Below, in pieces: positions 11,138-22,771 of a stretch of DNA of 64,000 nucleotides. Source of the DNA: Neostapfia colusana (lineage: Eukaryota; Streptophyta; Magnoliopsida; Poales; Poaceae); NCBI GenBank assembly GCA_030760725.1, contig JASWHV010000007.1:25704824-25768823 (forward strand). Reading direction: 5' to 3'. The notes beneath the pieces are model-generated. The model was not told where the DNA came from. It searched no databases and worked only from the letters and a program-made list of their open reading frames with translations. Position numbers and translations under genes: made by a program. How positions within the stretch are numbered: position 1 is the first letter of the stretch; every line of letters begins with the position of its first letter.

Positions 11138-11906
11138 GGACGCGTGGTCGCATATGAATCACGGCAATTACGGAATCATGAGCAACATTATCCAACTCAT
11201 GATCTCGAGCTTGCTGCCGTGGTATTAGCTTTGAAGATGTGGAGACATTACCTATTGGGAAATCTGGTTCATCTCTACCCCGACCACAAAAGTTTGAAAT
11301 ACATATTCACTCAGAAAGAGTTGAATATGCGACAACGGTGATGGTTGGAGCTGATCAAAGGACTATGAGATTGAAATTCATTATCATCCGGGCAAGGCAA
11401 ATGTGGTTGCCGATGCACTCAGCCGGAAGTCTCATATTCATAACCTAACCATTGCGCCAATAGAAAAGGAAGAACCAAGTCTCTACTTGGTTCCATATGG
11501 AGCTTTGCATAATCTGGCTCTCATACCTACAATAAGAGAGGAGGTCATGGAAGCTCAAAAGAAAGACAAGGGCATGGCTCATATCAGAAGGAGATTGAAG
11601 AACGGGGAAATGAAATGTTTCCGTTTAGATGATGAAGACACTCTATGGTTCAAGGACCGGATAGTCGTACCCCGTGATATGAGGCTGCGGAAGAAAATTT
11701 CGGATGAGGCTCACTTATCCAAATTTTCTATTCACCCGGGCAGCAACAAGATGTGCCAAGAATTGAAGACTAAATTCTGGTGGACCCAGATGAAGAGAGA
11801 AGTTGCTAAATACGTATCAGAATGTGATACATGTCGGCGAGTTAAAGCCGATCACATGAAGAAAGCGGGAACCCTACAACCGCTAAGTGTTCCGGCATGG
11901 AAGTGA
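11138..11906 (+). pseudogene. Gypsy-B RNase H and integrase zinc-binding region, broken
   Basis: Translation from 11140 gives the C-terminal half of the retroviral-type RNase H (residues RVVAYESRQL, then LELAAVVLAL and DHKSLKYIF). A TGA at 11339-11341 interrupts it where relatives have arginine, and one extra base near 11367 shifts the frame. The frame resumes at about 11403 (VADALSRK, the usual RNase H/integrase hinge) and runs through the integrase HHCC zinc-binding domain (histidine near FSIHPGSNK, then CDTCRRVKADH) to a TGA at 11904-11906, where tryptophan is expected. Domain identity is secure; the protein is dead. Confidence 0.88.
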
Positions 11907-11918
11907 GAGGATATTAGT

Positions 11919-12968
11919 ATGGACTTTATTGTTGGACTACCTCTCACGGCTAATAAACATGACTCGGTTTGGGTAATCGTGGATCGGTTAACCAAGTCAG
12001 CGCATTTCATCCCGGTGCATACGGGATACCATGCCAAGAGGTATGCGGAGCTATATATTGCAAGAATATTATGCCTACATGGAGTCCCCCGAACGATCAT
12101 CTCCGATCGAGGCGCATTGTTTGTTGCTCGTTTCTGGGAGCAGCTACATGCATCGCTGGGGACCAAATTGATTAGAAGTTCTGCATATCATCCTCAAACC
12201 GATGGGCAAACGGAGAGGATGAACCAAGTTCTCGAAGACATGCTTCGAGCATGTGCCATTCACCACGGTAAGCGATGGGATGATCATCTACCATTGGCGG
12301 AATTCGCTTATAATAATGGGTATCAAGCGAGCATAAAAATGGCACCTTACGAAGCTCTCTACGTCCGAAAGTGCCGCACACCCGTGAACTGGTGTGAATC
12401 GGGCGAGAGAGTGATTTACGGGATTGACCTTGTAAATGAAACTGAAGAGCAGGTAAGGCTTATTCAAGCAAATTTGAAAGCCGCTCAGTCCAGACAAAAG
12501 AGCTATGCGGATAGGAGGCGTCGCCCTCTAGACTTCCATGTTGGGGACCACGTATACCTCCGCGTATCTCCTATGAAGGGCATTCACCGATTCGGAGTGA
12601 AAGGGAAATTAGCTCCGCGTTTTATCGGTCCCTTCGTCATCATTGAAAGATGTGGACACGTGGCATACCGTTTGGAGCTGCCGGCAGCCTTAGCCGGAGT
12701 GCATAACGTCTTCCACATATCTCAGTTGCGGAAGTGTTTGAAAGTTCCAATGGAGATTCTCACGGGAGACATAGCAGATCTGAAGCCGGACCTCACTTAT
12801 GTTGAGCGACCAACCCGGATAATTGATGAAAAGATTCGCGAAACCAGAAACCGGACGCTGCGATTTTTCAAGGTGCTATGGGAAAATCACACGTCCGACG
12901 AAGCTACATGGGAAAGCGAGGAATATTTACAGCGCAATCATCCGGATTTGTTAGAGGCTTATATGTAG
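11919..12968 (+). pseudogene. Gypsy-B integrase core and chromodomain
   Basis: A 349-codon open stretch continuing the broken pol frame. It contains the integrase core with the D of VDRLTKSAHF, D of ISDRGALF and E of DGQTERMNQ, then a GPF/Y-like region (KLAPRFIGPFVI) and a C-terminal chromodomain-like tail (ATWESEEYLQRNHPDL). This segment alone is intact and ends at a natural-looking stop before the polypurine tract. Since it is cut off from gag and RT by stops upstream, it is marked pseudogene. Confidence 0.9.
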
Positions 12969-13000
12969 TAGTTGTCCTCTCCACGTTGTCCTTAATCATG

Positions 13001-13017
13001 AATCTCGGGACGAGATT
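13001..13017 (+). other. Inverted repeat beside the polypurine tract (Gypsy-B)
   Basis: AATCTCG-GGA-CGAGATT, a perfect 7-bp stem with a 3-nt loop, directly before CTTTTTAAGGGGGG. Confidence 0.75.
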
Positions 13018-13023
13018 CTTTTT

Positions 13024-13036
13024 AAGGGGGGATGAA
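13024..13036 (+). other. Gypsy-B polypurine tract
   Basis: AAGGGGGGATGAA directly precedes the LTR start TGTAAAAGTCCC. Confidence 0.85.
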
Positions 13037-16000
13037 TGTAAAAGTCCCAAAACTTGTAAATAGAGAACTTGAGCTATGAATAAAGTTGAGTTTATATACA
13101 AGAAATGGGACTTACAAAAACTTTTGTGTTACTCAGGAAAGTGTTGGCATGTGCAATAAAACTTAGAATTTAGTTTGAATTAAGAGGTGCACTTCAAAAA
13201 GAAGAAGGGCATTTTCAAAAGAGAAAATTCAAACTGTTGTTTGAAAAAGTGTATTTGCAATAGCCAACTCAAAGATCAGAGGACATATTTGAATTCCTCA
13301 GGTTCAAATTATGAGGAAACCAAGTTTTGAGCAAATTTGGAGTGGCTTGGATAGAAATATCCAAAGGACTTGTAAATTTCACTCAAATTTGAATTTAAAC
13401 TTTAAACTGTGGCATAAATTGTCAAATGGCAACAGGGCCTTTGAATTTGGATCCCTCACAGTTGAATTTACAAGGTGTCAAAGTTTGGAGATATTTGGGA
13501 GATGGACTGTGGGTCCCAATGGTCATTGAGGAGAGGGAGAGACTTAGCACCTAAGCAAATTGCTCTCTGTTCAGACTCAAACCGGATCACTGTTCTCGCT
13601 CGAAGGACCGGACACACGCGCGCGTGCCACCGAAGCCATGAGACCGCCATCTCCCGAGTTGCTTCAACGTCGGTTCTCCCCCCCGCGCCCTTATCGGTCT
13701 CCCGCCGCGTGCGCCTCACTGCACCGAGAGAACACCTGGGCTACGCCTTTTCCACGCCACAGCCTCATCACCGAGAGTTTTTCCTCCCCGCTCGACTGGG
13801 CTTTGGCGCCGATCGTCGCTGGGAGCCGCTCGCCCCTTGCACGGCCGTCTGAGCTCGTGGCAGCGTGCGCAAGAACCTACGGATCCTCCTCGAGCTACCC
13901 AAAACCGTCCACTAGCCCGTGTGCGCGGGTCACAGCAAGAAGTTGCCGTGGAGCTTCGCTTGAGGCTGCCGCCGTGCCTCCTCGACGCCCCGGCGATACA
14001 GGCCGTGTCACAACCCGGGTTGAACAGCGATAAGGTGCGCCACTCCCTCCTCTTCACACTGCCAAAGACCCTAGGCAATTCATCCACGGTAGCCCAGGAA
14101 TTTCTAGAAAAATCGACGAGGTGTCCATAAGCCGTGGTGGGGGGATTTCTCAAAATTTGTGATCAACAGCAGTTCTTTGCTTATTCTGATCACGGTATAG
14201 GCTAGAGACATCCTGGTGCGTCGCTGACATCAAAAATCCGGAAGAAAAATAGAGCGTCGACGGTGTTCTTCGAGTTTTAGCGTCGGACACCCGTTTTTAA
14301 GCTAGGGCGCACGATGACTTGGTAGTTGGGGGCGTTTCCGAGCTCGGTTGCTTGCATCACGACCTCGGCCATGAGTCACTGGTGCTCTGGAGCAAGAAAT
14401 CCGCGGATTTGGGTCAGTAGGGAGGCCGGCCGACGTCGCCGGACAAGGGCCGAGGCCGCTGCCCGTCGCCCGACCCCTTGCGGTCCTCTACAGCCCACGC
14501 AGACCCCGGGAATGGCTTTCCCGCCCTCAAATCCCCCAGGCGGCGAGTAGCTGGCCGTGGGATGGCCGGAAAGTCAAGTCCGGCGAGGTCAGCGCCGCGC
14601 CGGCGAGGGGGTGGAGCGCGCGGGAAAAGGGGGGGCGGGAGGAAGAAGAAGCTGCTGGCCCCACTGGGCAGTGGCCGTGGCGGTCGACTGGGATTTGCTG
14701 CGGCCACCCGATCTGCTGCGGCTACAGACTGGGCAGCTGTGGACCGTGGTGTGGCTACAGCGAGGGACTGACACGTGTGCCGGTCAGAGTTTAAAACTGT
14801 TTCCAATTCAGTTTGAATTACAAATTCAGCTCAAACTTTGGAACTGCATAACTTTTGCTAGGGAGCTCCACAATTAGTGATTCAAATTGGGTTGGATTCA
14901 GGATTAAAAACTCTATCCAAATATGCAACCTAATTTGCATGAAAACTAATAGAAAATTCTGGAGAATTCTTTAAATCTTTTAAGCAAAAGAATTTTAGAG
15001 GGAGTTTGGTTCATTCAAAATTCACCAATTTTGCCAGAATATTCTTTATGATATTAAGGGACTCCTGTAAAAGTTTCAGCTCATTTGGAGTTGAATTAGA
15101 TAGGGTAATTCTAATTTCAAGTTTCTGTATTCAAATGAATACAGAAACAATTTCAGGAAATTTTCAAAACTCGGAAATTCAGTTCTGGCCATTCCTTAGC
15201 TCCAAAAATCCTAGTAAAATTCAGGCATACTCAATGAGCTATGTATGGAATTGTAGTTCACTTGAATTTGCATGAAAGTGCAAATTTATTCAGAATTAAT
15301 TCCTCTTTGCCTAAATGCTTAGGGAATTGTTCTGGGTGATCCACTTAGTGAAATATTCTGAATTTTGGTCCAGAGGACTTTCTTGTGACAAGGAACTCAC
15401 AAGAAAAATTCCAGCTCCATTGGAGCCATGTATCAGTAGTGTTCTGTTCAACCATTAGTTGATCCCCACCTAAGTGATGAAACCCCACTCATCACTTGAT
15501 CTTAGTACTTAAACACAAACCCAAACCACTAGCACCAGTGTCATTTTAAATTCTTAAACAGAGTTCCAGTTTTAAACTTGTCTTTAGAACTGTTAGCAAA
15601 AGTTTTACAATTAAATATTTATGCATGTTTATAACGTGTAGTGTTTAAACGTGAAAGAGTGGAGGAAAGGTGAAGCTTGAATCAAGGAGCAAGAAGGCAG
15701 GGATTGAGCTTCAAATCATCAGCAACTAACATCATATTATCTGACTTTAGTCACCTCCAAAACCAAGGCAAGCCCTGGTTTGCACTTAAGTTGTTTTTAA
15801 AGTTTTCCCTTTGTTTACTACTATTGGTCAAGGTTTGTATGTGCATTAGGTCAAGGATGTTGATACTCCACTTGCATAACCAAACATGAACCCTAAGGTC
15901 AAGGGTAGCTCTGTGTCATCGCTGTAGAATAAGGCCGTGCTAAATAGGCTAGGACATCCGGTAGAAGACGAGAAGTTGGAATCTACTTGCGAGCTTTGTT

Positions 16001-17186
16001 TTAGGATCACATAAGTGGGGTTGGAAAGAGAGGCAAACTAAAGTTTACGTTTCTAAAGATGAGACCGGGCAGGAGAGTTAGGTAGCGACAAGACGAGGTC
16101 TTGGTCGAGTAGCTCTGCCCGTTCGGTCAAGGACCGAAGCGTATGCAGCCCCGCTGAGTAAGTTTTGAGTTGTGTACTGGATGCTTACTGATATATGGGA
16201 ACCAGGAAACCGATGTACCAGGTTCACTGGATTGTAGAGGCATACCACATCGTCTCGTTAGACCTATGAGCCCGAGACGGCGCGACCGGTTCTACAGTTT
16301 AGTGTCCTGAGAAAGGTTGCCACATACGACGTAATGAAGGACGTCAGAGTTGGGTCTTCAGAGGCGGGCGTATGTGTCGAGTTATCCGGGTAGTGTTTGA
16401 TTCGAATCACCGTCCCTCGTGGTTATGAGTACCGCTTGCTCACTATGTTGTGACGTAGTAAGCAAGTTGTGTGGGAATAGTTTGCAAAGTTTTAAATGCT
16501 GTTATGCTAATTATAAATTGCATGAAAACCATGTTTGAAGTAGAGATAGAGCAAACTAAATTTATTTTCCACCTTGGGACAAGTAACATTATAATGAAGC
16601 GTTTCTTGTTTGATTGTGGAGTTCCAATGTTGCTTGGCGCAAGGTCACTACTATTATGGCTAAAACCGGAAAGTTAAGGATGAACTCGTAGGCGAGTCTT
16701 TTTGCAAATGACAGGTTCAAGTCTTAGGTTACTTTCATGTAGAGTTGCATGTCTTAGGAGAGACGGTTAAGTCTTGCTGAGCCTTTGTGCTCACTCTTGC
16801 TATATAAGTGGTTTTGCAGGTAAACATCGACGCTATAAAGAAGGTTGTCCAGTGAGACTCGGGAACTTCCGAGACAGGTCACCTTGGAGAACCTAGCCGC
16901 TGCCATGTCTTCATGTTGCTAGCGAGAAGAGCCCGTGGAGTGAAGCTCTTCTCGAGTGCTTTCTAGATATTCACCATGAGCTGTGTATAGACTTCTGCTG
17001 TAGCTATTTTATGTAAGTTATTTACAAAGAAACAAGTTTAAGCTTCCGCTTTTGATTTATGTACTACATTGTTCCTTATATGTGTGCTGTTCGGTGCCGC
17101 ATAACACGGCACCACCCAATGCGATCCCCGGGCGAGGCGGCACGGCCCCGTGATGGGGGTCGGGCCCCCTCATTTCATGTGTCACA
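13037..17186 (+). repeat. Gypsy-B 3' LTR (about 4.15 kb)
   Basis: It begins TGTAAAAGTCCC after the polypurine tract. It shares conserved islands with the Gypsy-A LTR: the TGGTCCAGAG...CTTGTGACAAGGAACTCAC region, the CACCGTCCCTCG...GAGTACCGCTTG block near 16410-16440, and the hairpin near 15969. The right end is uncertain. I place it at TGTGTCACA (17186), but an end at CCCCCTCA (17172) also fits, because sequence matching the flanking LTR-E begins in this stretch. I see no gene inside. Confidence 0.75.
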
Positions 17187-17239
17187 ATAAAGTCATTTGG
17201 ACCAAAAATTAGCACTTTTCTCTTAGTGGTTTATTCATA
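17187..17239 (-). repeat. LTR-E remnant, left piece
   Basis: Reverse-complement match to the GGTCCAGAG...GAAAAGTGCTAA...AACCACT part of the long gypsy LTRs (compare 56400-56470). It is the small remnant of the minus-strand LTR into which Gypsy-B and Gypsy-C inserted. About 80 bp of LTR-E next to the Gypsy-C junction is missing. Confidence 0.65.
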
Positions 17240-19173
17240 AGCCACACATACATTCATGCAAGTCATACATGCATACCCATTTGAAGTTATACACATAATT
17301 AAGTGTTGTGTTTACCCTAGCTAGGTTGCTCCTATGCATACATACACTTTGAAACATATATTTTACCTTTAATCTTAATATTCAGATTTCTAAGTGCACA
17401 CAATAAATGAATTTCCAATTTGAACCAAATTTTCTATATGAGATAATACACTTATTAGCCCCAAAATTTGCCTAAATCATAATTTCCTACTCCAAATAGA
17501 TTTTCAGATCTTCTACACTATTCTTGACTTGAAGTTTTAAATGTGGGGGCCTTATTTGATATTTTCTAATTATGTATACCTATTTTTGTATATTTAGGTT
17601 TATTTTCCATACCTAAAAGTGGACCTTAATACTAATATATCACCTAAAAAGAATATAATTTGATCTAGAGTGTCCAACAAAATATCTTTTGACTTTCTCT
17701 CTGATGGGATTAATTTATATTTGTTTTCACCTATTTTTTAGAGTTATTTCTAGCCTAAAAAATGAATTTCCAACAATAGTAAAAATAAACAGCACTTAGT
17801 CAGATTTCACTTCAGCCTAAAATCAGTTCTCAACTCATTTTAAATGTTTTCCAAGTGTTAGGAAAATTTAAATTCGTATTTGCACATGTGTTTGCATCAC
17901 CATATGAATTTAAATTCTACTTTTATGTTCAAATTTCTGAATTTAATATCCTATAGGGTCTAAAGTGCAAATCCACCCCACTGCAGGTCCAATTTACTAT
18001 TTCCTTAATTTCCAGGGGCCTAACTACACAAAACAGAGATGTTTTCCTAATTTTTATTAAGTCCAGGGGCTAAAACTGATGTTTAAACGGGTTTGAATAA
18101 ATTCCCGAGGGTCCAGGGGCTAGATCAGAAGTTTTCCGGGGTTAGATTCTTTTTCCTCAGAACCCCAGGGGGTAGCGCGTAAGTTTCCCGGGGTTTAATA
18201 TGCGGGGCCGATGTGGACCGTTGGATTTAAAACGGAGGGCTGAGATTAGATCGCGAAGTGGTACGAGTTAAATCTATTCGGGACCACACGATTTAAAACG
18301 GACGGGCCACAGCGGGCCACGTCGCCCTGGCCGGAGCCAGCCCACGCGCACGGCGGCATGCGGCGGCAGGGGGCGGCGATCTCGCGGCGCAGCCTCGGTT
18401 TTTGCCGCTATGCGCTAGAACTTGCATCTTTTTGCACAGATTGACTGCGGAGGGGTAGGGGAAGCTCACCTAGGGATTTTCTTGGGCCCGGAAGGGTTGG
18501 AATCGGCTCTGCGATGGCGACGTTCGGCGGAGCTCCTCGGTGCTCGATGGAGAAGCGGTTTGGGTCGACGATCCTTCGAGTTCTCCGGTCGTGAGGCTTC
18601 CCTGTGGTTAGCAAAGGGTGTACCAAGGGTCGGGTCGTGGAAATTAGGTGACTTCAGAGATGACCGGCGGCTGGACCTCACCGGAGCTCGACGACGTTGG
18701 TTGCCTCGGCAGCAAATCGTTTCGGAGTGGGCGTCACCGGCTAGTGTTCGATGCTGCGATGAAGTAGAACCGGTTAGATGGACCAAAACAGAGTTGTGCC
18801 GAGGGGATTTCGAAGGTGGGGCGGCGGTTCTCCCGGTGTGGTTTCGGTTGCGAGCGGAGAGAGCCCGTGGGGTCCCTGGGGCTTATAAATCCGATGGAAC
18901 CCAGGTCGTGGAGGTTGGGGACGTGCGGTACCAGCGCTGAATTCCCGTGATCGTGGCCAGCGTGCGTGGATTTTGGACGAGGCAGCTGCGATCGGCGCGG
19001 GAGAATCTGGGCCGGCTGAGGTGAGTTTCGGCCCATTGGCCGTTTTTCTTTTTCCTTTTTCTTTTCTGTTTTTGATTCAAATTTGAATTCCAGTTTGAGT
19101 TTGAATTTTCCTCCACATGCATTACGTCCAAAAATTTTGAATTCACATTTTTGACACATTTTGGGGTGTTACA
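17240..19173 (-). repeat. Gypsy-C 3' LTR, truncated
   Basis: Matches 26562-28591 closely from CCACACATACATTC onward. The equivalent of 25033-26561 is absent. It also lacks about 90 bp present in the 5' LTR near 28331-28425. A TATA-like TTTATAA on the minus strand lies near 18883-18889. Minus-strand start is TGTAACACCCC at 19173. Confidence 0.9.
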
Positions 19174-19193
19174 ACTCTACCTCCCTTAAAAGA
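19174..19193 (-). other. Gypsy-C polypurine tract
   Basis: On the minus strand, CTTTTAAGGGAGGTAGAGT directly precedes the LTR start. The purine run is weaker than in the other gypsy elements here. Confidence 0.75.
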
Positions 19194-19211
19194 AATCTCG
19201 TCCTCGAGATT
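19194..19211 (-). other. Inverted repeat beside the polypurine tract (Gypsy-C)
   Basis: AATCTCG-AGGA-CGAGATT on the minus strand: a 7-bp perfect stem with a 4-nt loop, at the same place as in the other three gypsy elements. Confidence 0.75.
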
Positions 19212-19218
19212 GGTGACT

Positions 19219-20259
19219 CTAGGGAAACAGATCTGGAAACTCTGCCTTGAGCTCGTCTTCTCGCTCCCATATGGCTTCTGCTTCCGAGTGGTGCTTCCAC
19301 TGCACTTTGCACATTTGGATTCTTTTATTCCTTGTGATGTGTTCCATCGTCTCCAGGATCTTGACCGGCTGCTCGGCATATGAAAGGTCCTCTCGTACGT
19401 CCACCTCATTCATGGGTAACCTCTCTTCAGGTGTTCTTAAGCATTTCTTGAGTTGTGACACATGGAATACATCGTGCACATCTGATAGGTGAGCCGGTAG
19501 TTCTAACTGATATGCCACTTCGCCTTTCCTCTCCAGAATCTGGAAGGGACCTATGTATTGGGGTGATAACTTCCCTTTCACCTTGAACCGACGAAGCCCT
19601 CGGATAGGAGACACCTTGAGATAGACATAGTCGCCCACGTTGAAAATGAGCTCTCTTCTCCGTACATCGGCATAGCTCTTTTATCGGGTCTGGGCTATCC
19701 TCAAGTTGTTGCGGATTTCCCTCACTTTTGCCTCGGCTTCTTGTAGTACCTCGGGCCCAAACACTTTGCTTTCCCCAGTTTGGTTCCAGAATAATGGTGT
19801 TCTGCACTTCCTCCCAAACAACCCCTCAAAGGGTGACATCTTCATACTAGCCTGATAACTGTTGTTATAGGAGAACTCCGCATACGGCAAGTTCTTATCC
19901 CAACTCCTATTGTTCTTGAGTGCACAAGCTCTCAGCATATCCTCAAGGATCTGATTGGTTCTTTCAGTCTGCCCGTAGGTCTGTGGATGGTACGCAGAAC
20001 TGAAATTCAAATGAGTCCCCATGGTTTCATGTAACTTCTGCCAGAACCTTGAGCTGAACTGTGTCCCTCGATCTGACACTATCTTCTTCGGCACTAAATA
20101 ATAACACACGATTCTTGACATGTACAATTCTGCCAATTTGGATCCGCTGTAGCTTTCTTTCACGGGAATGAAATGGGCTACCTTAGTGAGCCTGTCGATT
20201 ATGACCCATATCGAATCATATCCCAATTGGGTTCTAGGCAGTCCCACTATGAAGTCCAT
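19219..20259 (-). pseudogene. Gypsy-C integrase core and chromodomain
   Basis: Read on the minus strand from 20259: MDFIVGLPRTQLGYDSIW, then catalytic residues D of IDRLTKVAHF, D of VSDRGTQF and E of YGQTERTNQ. A stop at 19681-19683 (TAA, where relatives have glutamine) interrupts a frame that continues to 19219 with KLSPQYIGPFQI and the chromodomain-like tail VQWKHHSEAEAIWEREDELKAEF. It lies in the same frame as the upstream integrase N-terminus, from which a TAG at about 20272 (expected tryptophan) separates it. Confidence 0.9.
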
Positions 20260-20271
20260 ACCTATTTCTTC

Positions 20272-21341
20272 CTATTTCCATTCAGGAACTTTGAGCGGTT
20301 GCAACAGTCCCGCGGGTCGTTGGTGTTCTGCTTTCACCAACTGACATGTGTCACATAGAGCAACATGTTCCGCGACATCTCGCTTCATGCCATACCACCA
20401 ATATCTGCTCTTGAGGTCATGATACATCTTCGTACTCCCAAGATGAATGGAATAGTCGGAATCATGAGCCTCCCTCAAAATTAGTTTACGGATCTCCTTT
20501 ACCTCAGGCACGAAAATTCTTTTCCCATGCCATACCGTACCTTGTTCATCCTCTCTAAACCCAGGAGCTTTATTCTCTTTGATGAGTTCTCTGATTTCTT
20601 GTATCTTCTTGTCATTCTTCTGGCCGTTGCGTATGTCTTGCTCTAATGTGGAGTCCACTTCCATGGCGATAGCCTCACCACTATTCACCAGACATAGATT
20701 GAGTTTTGCAATCTCCTCCTTCAACTCCGTAGGCGTGTCATTTAAGCTCAACACGTTGACATGCACCTTCCGGCTTAAAGCATCTGCCACGACGTCGCTT
20801 TCCCAGGATGATAGTTGATACCCACATCAAAGTCGTTGATTAGCTCTAACCATCTCCTTTGTCTGAGGTTGAGATCTGGTTGTGTGAAAATGTACTTTAA
20901 GCTCTTATGATCTGTGTATATCTCTGTCCTCTTTCCCATCAAGTAATGCCTCCAAAGCTTCAATGCGTGGACCACTGCGGCTAGCTCTAGGTCATGCGTA
21001 GGGTAGTTCTTATCGTGTTTTCGGAGCTGCCGAGACGCATAGGCAACGACATGCCCCTCTTGCATGAGAACACATTCCAACCCGTGTCCAGAAGCATCAC
21101 AATATACCAAAAAATTCTTCTGCATGTCTGGCATAACTGGCACTGGGGCCGTTGTCAATCTTTTCTTCAGCTCTTGGAAACTTGCTTCACACTCCGGTGT
21201 CCACGTGAATGTGATTCCCTTCTCTAACAATTTGGTGAGGGGTCTTGAGATCTTAGAGAAGCCCTCAATGAATCATCGATAGTACCCAGCCAATCCTAAG
21301 AAGCTTCGAATATCCCCGACATTTTCAGGGGTCTTCCACTT
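20272..21341 (-). pseudogene. Gypsy-C RNase H and integrase N-terminus
   Basis: On the minus strand the RT/RNase H linker is cut by a TGA at 21273-21275 (after AGYYR). RNase H follows at 21230-20775, with its D in CDASGHGLE, E in LELAAVVHAL and D in YTDHKSLKYIF. One base is missing in the hinge near 20785, shifting the frame. Integrase N-terminus then runs 20790-20272 with the HHCC zinc site (HDSDYSIHLGSTKM...CDTCQLVKAEH). Confidence 0.88.
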
Positions 21342-22667
21342 CTACACATCCATGATCTTGGCGGGATCCATGGAGACTCCTCCCTCCGAGATTATATGTC
21401 CTAAGAAGGGAACTCTCTTCAGCCAAAACTCACACTTGCTCAACTTGGCATATAGTTGGTGTTCTCTCAACTTTTGCAACACCAGTCTTAGATGCTTCTC
21501 GTATTCTTCTTCATCTTTGGAGAAGATGAGAATGTCATCAATGAAAACCACCACAAATTTGTCCAAATACTCCATGAATACCTTGTTCATGAGATACATG
21601 AAGTACGCCGGGGCATTAGTTAACCCGAACGGCATGACGGTGTACTCATACAGCCCGTACCGAGATACGAAAGCCGCCTTGTGAATGTCGGTTGGTCTTA
21701 TCTTCAGTTGGTGATATCCCGACCTGAGATCAATTTTTGAGAACACACAAACTCCCCTCAACTGATCAAATAGGTCTTCAATGCGGGGTAATGGGCACTT
21801 GTTCTTGATGGTCACCTCATTCAGCGCACGGTAGTCTACACATAGCCTTTGGGTTCCGTCCTTCTTGGGCACAAATATTACTGGAGCTCCCCATGGCGAG
21901 CAACTAGGGCGAATAAACCTTTTCTCTGTCAATTCCTGGATATGTTCTTTGAGCTCTTCTAGTTGTTTAGAATCCATCCGGTAAGGCCTCTTGTATATCG
22001 GAGCTGTTCCAGGCACTAGTTCAATCGCGAATTCCACTCCACGATCTGGAGGCATACCTGGCAACTCCTTAGGAAAAACGTCTGGATATTCCTTGATGAC
22101 CCTTATCTCTTTCACTTCCACTTCCACTTGATTGAGTTTAATGTCCCTCTTAGGTTCTTGTATGGCTATGAACTTCACTTTTGTGCCACTAGTGTGAGTT
22201 AGTTCCACCGTTCTAGTCGAACAATGGATGATACCTTTATGTTTGGTCAACCAATCCATACCCAAAATAATTTCTATCCCTTGTGAGTTTATCACTATGA
22301 GGTTTGCGGTAAATATTACCCCATTAATGTCTAGATTCACTTTGGGACACACTTGTCTTGTCCTTATTTCTCCCCCTGGAGAGTTCACTGCTAGTATATG
22401 GTTCATTTGTGTTGTTGCTGGATCATGCTTCTCAACAAATCCTTGAGCAATGAATGAGTGGGTAGCATCAGAATCGAACAATATGGTTGCAATGTGTAAA
22501 TTTGCAGGGAACTTACCAATCACCACATCAGGTGCCTCTTGCACTTCCTCCATGGTCACGTGGTTCACCCATCCTCGCATCACGTTCTTCTGCTGTGGCT
22601 GCATAGGCTTCTTCTTTGGCCACTTATGAGCGTAGTGCCCCACTTCACCACAGTTCAAGCATTGCAC
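21342..22667 (-). pseudogene. Gypsy-C zinc knuckle, protease and reverse transcriptase
   Basis: A 441-codon open stretch on the minus strand. It opens with a zinc knuckle CLNCGEVGHYAHKW in which the final cysteine has become tryptophan. The aspartic protease motif reads FDSDATHSF instead of the usual FDSGATHSF, so the active-site glycine is lost. Reverse transcriptase follows with PGTAPIYKRPYRM, PKKDGTQRLCVDYRALN and the catalytic FIDDILIFSK, all intact. It ends at a TAG (21342-21344) just past the RT domain. RT looks sound, but protease and knuckle each carry a likely disabling change. Confidence 0.9.
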
Positions 22668-22771
22668 CCAACTTTAGGTGCCTGGCCTTTGTTATCTTGG
22701 GGTTGGTTCTATGGACCTTGTCCTGCTGGTCGGGGTTGATAAGTGGGGCGTGTCTGCTGCACAAACTGACA

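Larger units (their letters stand above)
11138..17186 (+). mobile_element. Gypsy-B: 3' part of a Tekay-like chromovirus
   Basis: Plus-strand element whose 5' part is cut off by the Gypsy-A insertion and lies outside the window. What remains is RNase H, integrase, chromodomain, polypurine tract and one long LTR. The protein is related to Gypsy-A but clearly a separate lineage, and the LTR is only distantly similar. It appears to have inserted into a minus-strand LTR (LTR-E) whose sequence resumes after 17186. Confidence 0.85.

Noticed and set aside
13468..14806. GC-rich ORFs of 80-157 codons in the Gypsy-B LTR
   Set aside because: Compositionally biased LTR sequence with open frames on both strands; no conserved domain.
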